DNA of 6,816 nt from Planctomycetota bacterium (GTDB lineage: Bacteria; Planctomycetota; Phycisphaerae; Phycisphaerales; UBA1924), in contig JAEYTB010000203.1 in the NCBI GenBank assembly GCA_023434205.1, forward strand, positions 1 through 6,816, in the 5' to 3' direction. Within the stretch, counting starts at the first letter, position 1. Every line of letters starts with the position of its first letter. Positions 1 through 6,306 of the stretch are shown one piece after another. The position numbers and the translations under genes are program-made. The notes under the pieces were generated by a model. It worked only from the letters and a program-made list of their open reading frames with translations, was not told the DNA's origin and did no database searches.

Positions 1-1
1 G

Positions 2-1279
2 CCCGATGTGGTGCACTTCCACAACATCGAGGGCTTCACGGCGGGATGCGTGGAGGCGGCGCGGCGGGGGACGGGGACGTGGGCGGGGGCGAAGGTCGTG
101 TACTCGCTGCACAACTACCACACGATCTGCCCGCAGGTGTACCTGATGAAGCTGGGGCGGGTGGCGTGCCACGACTACCGGGGCGGGCGGGACTGCGCGG
201 CGTGCATGGCGGGGATGCGTTCGCCGGGTGAGGAGCGGGCGCACCGGGCGAGCTATCACACGGTGAGGGTGGAGCCGCCAAAGCCGGCGCGGACGGGGGG
301 GGAGCGGGTGCGGGAAGTGTTCTCGCCGACGCCGCCGCCACCGCCGCCGGCGCTGGTGTACCCGGGCAGGCCGGCGGAGGTGTTCACGGACATTCTGCCC
401 GACGAGGAAACGGCGCGGGAGCCGGAGGTGGTGCAGGGTCCAGCGCGGGCGGTGGACCCGGCGGAACTCGTACCCCTGAGCAACGACCCGCACCCGGACC
501 CGAGCGATGCGGGCGGCGTCGAGCTGAATGAGTACGGGCAGCGGCGGCGGGCGATGGTGGAGATGCTGGGGCGGTGCGACCGCGTGGTGGCGGTGTCGAG
601 CTTTGTGCAGAAGAAGTTCGAGGCGATGGGGGTGCCGTCGCGGGTGCTGCGGACACTGATGATCGGGACGCGGATGGCGGATGTGGTGCGCGGTGCGGCG
701 CTGGATGCGCCTGTGCCGTTTGATGCGCCGCAACCGCGGGCGGTGAAGGCGGTGTTCCTGGGGTACAACAACTACTACAAGGGCCTGCCGATGCTGGCCG
801 ATGCGCTGGAGCTGGTGGAGCCGGCGCTGCTGGCGCGGCTGCACCTGTGCGTGTATGCCAAGGCGGTAGAGGAGATCCAGCCGCGGCTGGATGCGCTGGA
901 GCCGCGGATGGCAGGGTTGTCGGTCCGCTCGGGGTACACGTATGAGGAGGTCCCGCGACTGCTCCGCGGCAAGGACGTGGGGCTGGTCCCCAGCGTGTGG
1001 TGGGACAACGGGCCGCAGACGGTGATGGAGTTTTTCGCGTGCGGGCTGCCGGTCATCGGGGCCAACCTGGGTGGGATTCCGGATATGCTGAAGCACGGCG
1101 TGAACGGGCTGCTGTTCCGCGGCAACGACCGCGCGGACCTGGCCCGGACGCTGGAGGGCGTGCTGCGCGAGCCCAGCCAGTTGATGTCCCTGCGGGCGGG
1201 TGTGCGTCCGCCGCGGGGGATGGGGGAGCACGTGACGGACATCGAGCGGATTTACGCGGAGTGCCTGGCTGAGCGATGA
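2..1279 (+). CDS. GT4-family glycosyltransferase, 5' end outside window
   Basis: Likely a GT-B-fold, retaining glycosyltransferase that moves a sugar from a nucleotide-sugar donor to a glycan or lipid-linked acceptor at the cytoplasmic face of the membrane. The frame is open to the left edge and begins with PDVVHFHNIEGF, a typical mid N-domain GT4 segment, so the GTG at 8 is not the true start. Counting from 8, residues 35-66 hold an HNY..CPQV stretch and four cysteines (C41, C54, C63, C66). Residues 107-170 are a low-complexity proline/acid-rich linker with six consecutive prolines (109-114). The C-domain runs from about 246 to 420, with YYKG at 256-259 and the donor-site motif at 333-341. 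There the usual EX7E reads D-x7-E, followed by ACGLPVIGANLGG. No signal peptide or membrane segment is seen. It overlaps the next gene by 4 bases (ATGA), so the two are probably co-translated. Donor and acceptor are unknown. Confidence 0.9.
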   Translation, partial: PDVVHFHNIEGFTAGCVEAARRGTGTWAGAKVVYSLHNYHTICPQVYLMKLGRVACHDYRGGRDCAACMAGMRSPGEERAHRASYHTVRVEPPKPARTGGERVREVFSPTPPPPPPALVYPGRPAEVFTDILPDEETAREPEVVQGPARAVDPAELVPLSNDPHPDPSDAGGVELNEYGQRRRAMVEMLGRCDRVVAVSSFVQKKFEAMGVPSRVLRTLMIGTRMADVVRGAALDAPVPFDAPQPRAVKAVFLGYNNYYKGLPMLADALELVEPALLARLHLCVYAKAVEEIQPRLDALEPRMAGLSVRSGYTYEEVPRLLRGKDVGLVPSVWWDNGPQTVMEFFACGLPVIGANLGGIPDMLKHGVNGLLFRGNDRADLARTLEGVLREPSQLMSLRAGVRPPRGMGEHVTDIERIYAECLAER

Positions 1280-2847
1280 GCGGAGCGAGCGGACAACCCC
1301 TTCGGGTCGCGATCCTCGGCTGGGCGGGGCTGGCGATGCAGGAGCGCGAGGGGACGGGGTACAACCTGCACGTGTCGGAGCTGGCGGCGGGGCTGGCGGC
1401 GGCGGGGCACGAGGTGAGCTACCTGCGGTCGGGGATGGACTACGCGATGCGGCCGGGGATGTTCATCCGGCGGCGGGCGGTGTGGCGGGGCGTGAAGAAC
1501 TTTGACCTGGTGAACAGCCCGAACCTGTCGGTGGGGTTCTTCAACTTCAGGAACGTGGCGGAGCAGATCAGCAGCCCGCGCCACACGCGGCTGGTGATCG
1601 GGTGGCTGAAGGAGCGGCGGGCGGAGCTGGTCCACATCCACTCGCTGGAGGGGTACGGGTTCGACCTGATCGCGGCGGTGCGCAATGCCGGGTTCCCGGT
1701 GGTGGTGACGCCGCACAACTACTACGCGCTGTGCCCGCAGGTGGACCTGCTGCACCGCGAGGTGAACGTGTGCGATGACTACGACGGGGGTCGGCGGTGC
1801 GAGGGGTGCCTGTCGGCGCCGGACCACCGCGCGGAGCGGCGGCGGCGGACGTGGTACCAGTCAACGCCCGGGTCGGTGTCGCGGGGGGTGGCGCTGGGGT
1901 ACAGCAAGGGACGGGCGCTGATTGCGCGCAAGCTGGGGATGGCGGAAGCGGCGGGGGAGCCGCCGCCGGCGCCGCTGCCGACACGCCCCTCGACGCAGCC
2001 GGACATCAACTCGCGCCTGATGGAGTCCACGCACCACCTGAAGGTGCTGAACAACTACGGGGACCGGCGGGCGGCGGGGGTCGCGGCGATGAACGGGGCC
2101 ACGCTGGTCTTGTGCCCGTCAAAGTTTTTGATGGGCGTACATGCGGCGATGGGGGTGGACCCGGGGGTGATGCGGCACGTGCCGCTGGGGCAGCCGCACT
2201 TTGACGCCATCGCCGCCGCGGCGGAGCAGTCGGCGTTTTATCGCCAGCCGCCGTGGGTTCCGGGGAGGGACACGCGGCCGCTGCGGTTCGGGTTCTTCGG
2301 GAGCACGCGGTACAACAAGGGGCTGGATGTGCTGGTGCGGGCGGTCGCGCTGCTGACGCTGGACACGCGCTCGCGGTGCCACTTCCACATCCGCGCGGGT
2401 GGCGACACGCGGGCGCACCAGGAGTACCTGAAGGGCGTGCCCGAGGCGAGCTTCTGCGGCGGGTACACGCCCGCGGAACTGCCCGCGACGCTGGGGGCGT
2501 TTGATGTGGGGATCGTGCCGACGACGGGGCTGGAGAACTCGCCGTTCGTAATTCTGGAGCACCTGCACGCGGGGAAGTTCGTGATCGGCTCGCGGCTGGG
2601 GGGGCCGACGGACTTTATCAATGAGCCGCGGAACGGGGTGCTGGTGCCCGCGGGGAGCCCGCAGGCGCTGGCTGAGGCGATTGTCGCGCTGGTGCGCGGG
2701 CAGGTGCGGATCCCCAGCGCGGCGGAGGTGCGGGAGGCGTCGCGGTTGCGGACGTTTCAGGAGTACTTGCGGGAGGTGGTGGGGGTGTACAGGGAGGTGA
2801 TTGAGCCGATGGGGGAGAGGAGGGGGAGGGAGAGGGAGTTGGTGTAG
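1276..2847 (+). CDS. GT4-family glycosyltransferase, paralogue of upstream gene
   Basis: Complete 523-residue GT-B-fold glycosyltransferase, longer than the roughly 350-420 usual for GT4 because of an interdomain insertion. The N-domain opens with RVAILGWAG (10-18) and a glycine-rich TGYNLHVSELAAGLAAAGHEV segment. The HNYY..CPQV stretch (147-155) and cysteines C153, C166, C175 and C178 have exactly the spacing of the upstream protein. A basic and proline-rich linker lies at about 185-245. The C-domain starts near 336 with FGFFGSTRYNKGLDVL. It contains an intact EX7E donor-site motif (E420, E428), then HAGKFVIGSRLGG and NGVLVPAG. The tail (511-523) is rich in Arg and Glu. The ATG at 1276 overlaps the previous stop; GGAG at 1258-1261 is a somewhat distant ribosome site, so translational coupling is likely. 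The two proteins probably act in the same glycan pathway. The sugar specificity cannot be inferred. Confidence 0.93.
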   Translation: MSGASGQPLRVAILGWAGLAMQEREGTGYNLHVSELAAGLAAAGHEVSYLRSGMDYAMRPGMFIRRRAVWRGVKNFDLVNSPNLSVGFFNFRNVAEQISSPRHTRLVIGWLKERRAELVHIHSLEGYGFDLIAAVRNAGFPVVVTPHNYYALCPQVDLLHREVNVCDDYDGGRRCEGCLSAPDHRAERRRRTWYQSTPGSVSRGVALGYSKGRALIARKLGMAEAAGEPPPAPLPTRPSTQPDINSRLMESTHHLKVLNNYGDRRAAGVAAMNGATLVLCPSKFLMGVHAAMGVDPGVMRHVPLGQPHFDAIAAAAEQSAFYRQPPWVPGRDTRPLRFGFFGSTRYNKGLDVLVRAVALLTLDTRSRCHFHIRAGGDTRAHQEYLKGVPEASFCGGYTPAELPATLGAFDVGIVPTTGLENSPFVILEHLHAGKFVIGSRLGGPTDFINEPRNGVLVPAGSPQALAEAIVALVRGQVRIPSAAEVREASRLRTFQEYLREVVGVYREVIEPMGERRGRERELV

Positions 2848-3012
2848 GCGGAAGGCGAGTTGAGTTTCGACCCCGTGAACGACAACAGCATCCCGAGTGC
2901 TGCGAGGAGTGTTGGGCGACGAGGGTAAGAGCACCGGGCAGCCCGGGTGGCGGAGAGGTCGGTTGCGCCGCGCTGCACGTTCCCAACGGAGGATGCCGGA
3001 AGGGCCGTTCGC

Positions 3013-3018
3013 TATGAT
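3013..3018 (+). promoter_or_regulatory. Possible -10 element for the ATPase-PIN pair
   Basis: TATGAT differs at one position from the sigma-70-type consensus TATAAT and lies 58 bases before the ATG at 3077. No convincing -35 hexamer sits 16-18 bases upstream, and there is no extended -10 TG. It stands out mainly because the surroundings are so GC-rich. If it is real, transcription would begin near 3025, downstream of the alternative starts at 2897 and 2993, which supports the ATG at 3077. Confidence 0.3.
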
Positions 3019-3061
3019 GCCGACTGTTTGGTCCGGGCGTTTGACCCTCACGGCCCTGGAT

Positions 3062-3067
3062 GGAAGG
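3062..3067 (+). promoter_or_regulatory. Ribosome binding site deciding the ATPase start
   Basis: GGAAGG lies 9 bases before the ATG at 3077. This near-ideal spacing selects that ATG over the upstream in-frame GTG at 2897 and ATG at 2993. The protein then starts MLTSLSLTNFKAW, the usual first beta strand of this ATPase family. Confidence 0.6.
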
Positions 3068-3076
3068 TGCGATTGC

Positions 3077-4462
3077 ATGCTGACCTCGCTGAGTCTGACC
3101 AACTTCAAGGCATGGCGGAGCATCGACAAGATGCGGCTTGCGCCCATCACGGGCTTGTTCGGCACCAACTCTTCGGGCAAATCGAGCATCCTGCAGTTCC
3201 TGCTCATGCTCAAGCAGACGGCGGACAGTCCCGACCGGCAGCAGACGCTCTTTCTCGGTGAGGAGAAGAGTGAGAAAAGTCTGGTGGTGTTTGGGGCCTT
3301 CGATGACCTGTTGAACAAGAAAGCGGATCAGAAGCGGCTCGAGATGTCATTGTCGTGGTCGATGCCCGAGAGCCTTGACATCAAGGATCCTGAAAAGCCC
3401 AGGGCAGAGGCTTTGCTGAGCGGAAAGCAGGTTGTGTACTCCGCCTCCATAGATCGCGAGGAATCTGGCGCACCGCGCGTCGCGGCGATGACCTATGAGT
3501 TCGCTGCGCAGAAGTTTGAAATGAGGCAAGGCCAGCAAATCAAAAAGGGGATTGCGGCCAAGTACGAACTCACCCACAGCGGCCCAGGCTTCGCTCTTGA
3601 AAGGATTCAAGGTCGACCGCCACAGGGCTACTCGCCTCCAATCAAGTGCTACGGTTTCCCCGACGATGTTCGGGCGGCGTACAAGAACGCAGGGGTGCTC
3701 AGCGACCTCGAACTCGCCTTCGAACAGCAGATGCAGCGAACGTATTACTTGGGTCCGTTGCGCGAGTTCCCGTATCGTGACTATCGCTGGTCGGGAGCCG
3801 AACCGCAGGATATGGGACGGCGCGGTGAGAAATTTGTGCCCGCTCTTCTGGCGGCCGCGCAACGGGGAATGAAAGTGGGCAAGGGCAAGGGGGCCAAACC
3901 GCTCGAGGCCAAGGTTGCGCACTGGCTCAAGGAGCTTGGGCTCATTTCCGATTTCAAGGTTACCGAGGTCAGCAAAAGCAATGGCCTGTACGAGGTTCGT
4001 GTGCAGCGGTCGAAGGACTCCGCGCCCGTCTTGCTCCCAGATGTCGGTTTTGGTGTCTCGCAGGTCTTGCCGGTTCTGGTGCTGTGCTACTACGTGCCCG
4101 AGGGATCCACGATCCTGCTTGAACAACCTGAGATTCACCTGCACCCTATGGTGCAGCGAGGACTCGCCGACGTATTCATCGACGCTGCAAGGACGCGGAA
4201 GGTGCAGGTCATTGTGGAGAGCCACAGCGAGCACATGCTGCGGCGACTGCAGCGGCGCGTCGCGGAGGAGAAGCTAAAGACGGATGATGCGGCGCTTTAC
4301 TTCTGCGATGCCAGAAACGGTGCATCGAACTTGACGCCACTGGAACTCAACCTTTACGGCGACATCACCAACTGGCCACCCGACTTCTTCGGCAACGAGA
4401 TGGAAGACATCGCAGCGATGGCTCAGGCCGCGAAGAAAAAACGGGCTTTGGGGGGCGCCTGA
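3077..4462 (+). CDS. AAA/ABC-like ATPase with DUF3696-type C-terminus
   Basis: Soluble 461-residue P-loop ATPase of the OLD/RecF/SMC-like group. It opens with LTNFKAWRSIDKMRLAPITGLFG, then Walker A GTNSSGKS (29-36). A variable middle region (about 62-300) follows. The ABC-signature-like VGFGVSQVLPVL is at 323-334, the Walker B region ILLEQPEIHLHP at 346-357, and a histidine-switch segment VIVESHSEHMLRRL at 378-391. The C-terminus (LELNLYGDITNWPPDFF, 422-438) matches my recollection of DUF3696. No Toprim, HNH or other nuclease domain is present, so any nuclease activity would come from a partner. Such ATPases usually work as nucleotide-gated dimers in nucleic-acid sensing or anti-phage roles; that role is inferred here. 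Its stop abuts the GTG of a PIN gene with no spacer, arguing for one transcript and coupled translation. GC content and codon use are lower and more relaxed than in flanking genes, suggesting acquisition. Confidence 0.92.
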   Translation: MLTSLSLTNFKAWRSIDKMRLAPITGLFGTNSSGKSSILQFLLMLKQTADSPDRQQTLFLGEEKSEKSLVVFGAFDDLLNKKADQKRLEMSLSWSMPESLDIKDPEKPRAEALLSGKQVVYSASIDREESGAPRVAAMTYEFAAQKFEMRQGQQIKKGIAAKYELTHSGPGFALERIQGRPPQGYSPPIKCYGFPDDVRAAYKNAGVLSDLELAFEQQMQRTYYLGPLREFPYRDYRWSGAEPQDMGRRGEKFVPALLAAAQRGMKVGKGKGAKPLEAKVAHWLKELGLISDFKVTEVSKSNGLYEVRVQRSKDSAPVLLPDVGFGVSQVLPVLVLCYYVPEGSTILLEQPEIHLHPMVQRGLADVFIDAARTRKVQVIVESHSEHMLRRLQRRVAEEKLKTDDAALYFCDARNGASNLTPLELNLYGDITNWPPDFFGNEMEDIAAMAQAAKKKRALGGA

Positions 4463-4957
4463 GTGGCGGTTGTTGTAGATACCAATGTCGCAATGGTCGC
4501 GCAGGGCCGGGCAGAGCAAGCTGACCTGCTCTGTGTTGACGCGTGCATTGATCGTCTCACTCGTCTGACGGAGCATGAAGTGCTCGTTGTCGATGATAAT
4601 GACGAAATTGTGGGCGAATACGTCGCGAACCTGTCTCATGCGGGCAAGCCCGGTGTCGGCCGAGCCTTCGCCAAGTGGGCTTGGGACAACCGCTTCAATC
4701 CACAACGCGTTACGCGCGTGGCAATCACCGCTACCAAGGACGACGGATGGCGGAGATACGGAGAGTTTCCCGATCAGCCCGCGCTCAGCGGCTTCGACCC
4801 AAGCGACCAGAAGTTCGTAGCGGTGGCTCTAGCCAGCGGCAAGAACCCACCCATCCTCAACGCGGTAGACTCTGATTGGTGGATTCACCAAGTGGCTTTG
4901 AACGCTGCTGGCGTCAATGTCGAGTTCCTTTGCCCACAAAACGCTCCAAAGGCCTGA
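4463..4957 (+). CDS. PIN-domain protein, probable Mg-dependent nuclease
   Basis: Small 164-residue protein, close to a lone PIN domain in length. PIN domains are metal-dependent ribonucleases (some cut DNA) with a cluster of acidic residues. Candidates here are D6 in VVVDTNVAM, E52 in IVGEYVANL, D112/D115 in FDPSDQKFVAVALA, and D136/D138 in NAVDSDWW; the order and surroundings fit the family. It lacks a DNA-binding antitoxin partner of the usual VapB kind. Its only close partner is the ATPase immediately upstream, whose TGA is followed directly by this GTG. The GTG start is required: the next ATG (4493) would remove D6. GGGGGG at 4450-4455 is a weak ribosome site, so translation probably depends on ribosomes finishing the ATPase. 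Inferred role: effector nuclease restrained or activated by the ATPase. RNA versus DNA substrate cannot be told. Confidence 0.83.
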   Translation: MAVVVDTNVAMVAQGRAEQADLLCVDACIDRLTRLTEHEVLVVDDNDEIVGEYVANLSHAGKPGVGRAFAKWAWDNRFNPQRVTRVAITATKDDGWRRYGEFPDQPALSGFDPSDQKFVAVALASGKNPPILNAVDSDWWIHQVALNAAGVNVEFLCPQNAPKA

Positions 4958-4968
4958 CTCGGGCGTCA

Positions 4969-4985
4969 ACGGTCGGCGGGACCGT
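4969..4985. terminator. Small hairpin in convergent intergenic gap
   Basis: ACGGTC and GACCGT form a perfect 6-bp stem around a 5-base loop, located between the converging PIN and citrate synthase genes. A second small stem, TTCGC/GCGAA, lies at 4999-5014. Neither is followed by a T-run on either strand, so intrinsic termination is uncertain. Location is the main argument, since both transcripts must end near here. Confidence 0.22.
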
Positions 4986-5044
4986 CGTCGCGGAAGGGTT
5001 CGCTTTACGGCGAAACGAGAAGCCCTGCCGAGGCGCGAAAGGGG

Positions 5045-6223
5045 TCACCACTTCCGCTTCGCCTCTCCCGTGTACAGGCTCAGCGGGCGGATGAGGCGGT
5101 TGTTGGCGTGCTGTTCGATGATGTGGGCGCACCAGCCGCTGACGCGGGCGGCGACGAAGATGGGCGTGTACTGGGGGACGGGGATGCCCATCACGTAGTA
5201 CGTCATGCCGCAGGGGAAGTCGACGTTGGGGTGGATCTTCTTGTCGCGGAGCATGATCTTCTCGACCTCGTCGCCCAGCTCGAACCACTTGAGGCTGCTG
5301 GGGCCCTGGGACTGGGCGACGGCGCGGCCGAGCTTGTTGAGGATGGGGGCGCGGTGGTCGCCGTTCTTGTAGACGCGGTGGCCGAAGCCCATGAGCTTGC
5401 GCTTGGTGGCGAAGGCGTTCTGCATGAAGTCGTTGACGGAGCCCTTGCCGGACTCGACGAACTGGCGGATTTCCTTGAGCATCTCCATGGCCATCTCGTT
5501 GGCCCCGCCGTGGAGCGGGCCCTTGAGGGCGGCGATGCCGCCGCAGACGGCGCCGTGCATGTCGGAGAGGGTGCCGGCGATGACGCGGCTGGTGAAGGTG
5601 CTGGCGTTGAAGTCGTGCTCGGCGTAGAGGGTGAGGGAGACGTCGATGACCTTGGCGTACTGCTCGGGCTGCTTTTGGCCGGTCATGAGGTAGAGCAGGT
5701 TCGCGGCGTGGTCGAGGGTGGGGTCGCCGCCCTTATCGGCGCCGACGATGGCCTTGCCGTCGATGACGTTCTGCATGTGGCCGATGATCGTGGGGACCTT
5801 GGCGAGCAGGCGCTTGGCCTTGCGGAGGTTGGCCTCCTTGGAGTTGTCCTGGCAGTCCTTGTCGAGGTGGCCGAGGATCGAGACGGCGGTGCGGAGGACA
5901 TCCATCGGCACCGCGGTGCCGGCCTTGAGGGCGGGGCCGGCGGACTTGAGGAAGTCGATCACCATCGCGGGGATGGCGCGCTCGGCGACGATCTCGGCCT
6001 TGAAGCGGGCGAGCTCCGCGGCGTCGGGCTTGTGGCCCTCGAGGAGGAGGAAGGCGACCTGCTCGAAGCTGGCGTTCTGGGCGAGGTCGTGGATTTCGTA
6101 GCCGCGGTAGAAGAGGCCGCCCTGCTCGATGGAGCAGATGGAGGTCTCGCCGGCGATGATGCCCTCGAGGCCCTTGGCAAAGTTGTCGGCGGCGGAAGAC
6201 GGCGCGGCGGGGGCGGTGGTCAT
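5045..6223 (-). CDS. gltA: Citrate synthase, short type
   Basis: Condenses acetyl-CoA with oxaloacetate to give citrate, the entry step of the TCA cycle, in the cytoplasm. The 392-residue length fits the short, Gram-positive/archaeal-like class rather than the longer NADH-regulated enterobacterial class. Family landmarks include GETSICSIEQGGLFYRGYEI (25-44) and EHDFNASTFTSRV (202-214). The catalytic triad candidates are H238 in KGPLHGGANE, H282 in GFGHRVYK and D335 in HPNVDF. The RLIRPLSLYTG end (376-386) carries the substrate-binding arginine region. The N-terminus has a short Ala/Pro/Ser lead (1-12). The ATG is supported by GGAG (complement of 6234-6237) 10 bases upstream. The short class also includes 2-methylcitrate synthases; no other methylcitrate-cycle gene is in view, so citrate synthase is preferred. 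It lies 83 bases downstream of the cyclase-family gene and may share its transcript. Confidence 0.94.
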   Translation of the reverse strand: MTTAPAAPSSAADNFAKGLEGIIAGETSICSIEQGGLFYRGYEIHDLAQNASFEQVAFLLLEGHKPDAAELARFKAEIVAERAIPAMVIDFLKSAGPALKAGTAVPMDVLRTAVSILGHLDKDCQDNSKEANLRKAKRLLAKVPTIIGHMQNVIDGKAIVGADKGGDPTLDHAANLLYLMTGQKQPEQYAKVIDVSLTLYAEHDFNASTFTSRVIAGTLSDMHGAVCGGIAALKGPLHGGANEMAMEMLKEIRQFVESGKGSVNDFMQNAFATKRKLMGFGHRVYKNGDHRAPILNKLGRAVAQSQGPSSLKWFELGDEVEKIMLRDKKIHPNVDFPCGMTYYVMGIPVPQYTPIFVAARVSGWCAHIIEQHANNRLIRPLSLYTGEAKRKW

Positions 6224-6233
6224 GGGCCAGGGG

Positions 6234-6237
6234 CTCC
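6234..6237 (-). promoter_or_regulatory. Ribosome binding site of citrate synthase
   Basis: On the minus strand GGAG (within ACGGAGC) sits 10 bases before the ATG at 6223. It supports that start and the short Ala/Pro-rich N-terminal lead. Confidence 0.5.
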
Positions 6238-6306
6238 GTTCGGGGTCGTTGCGGGTGGAAAACCGAGTGTATGCCCGGGGCTGGCAGGGTTTCGAGGGTT
6301 TGAGGG

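Larger units (their letters stand above)
2848..3076. other. Intergenic gap upstream of ATPase-nuclease pair
   Basis: This 229-base stretch separates the glycosyltransferase pair from the ATPase gene. An open frame continues leftward from the ATPase to a GTG at 2897. The predicted extension of 60 residues is Arg/Gly-rich, has no recognisable domain, and precedes a canonical N-terminus with its own ribosome site, so I treat it as non-coding. The gap holds a -10-like hexamer (3013-3018), a GC-rich imperfect hairpin without a T-run (2932-2949) and the ribosome site of the next gene. Base composition drifts here from the very GC-rich left flank to the more moderate ATPase gene. Confidence 0.6.

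Noticed and set aside
2932..2949. GC-rich imperfect hairpin (7 bp with a bulge, 3-base loop) as terminator of the glycosyltransferase pair
   Set aside because: Short, bulged and without a T-run; such palindromes around CCCGGG are expected at this GC content.
3041..3046. TTGACC as a -35 box for the ATPase gene
   Set aside because: The sequence 17 bases downstream falls in the ribosome site and has no -10 resemblance.
2897..3076. N-terminal extension of the ATPase starting at GTG 2897
   Set aside because: The 60 residues look like translated spacer, and a good ribosome site plus the family's usual N-terminus support the ATG at 3077.
2119..3318. Long minus-strand open frame (399 codons) across the glycosyltransferase end and ATPase start
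   Set aside because: His/Arg/Pro-rich shadow translation with no domain; it opposes two clear plus-strand genes.
6266..6271. TACACT on the minus strand as a -10 box for citrate synthase
   Set aside because: Two mismatches to consensus and no recognisable -35 at proper spacing.
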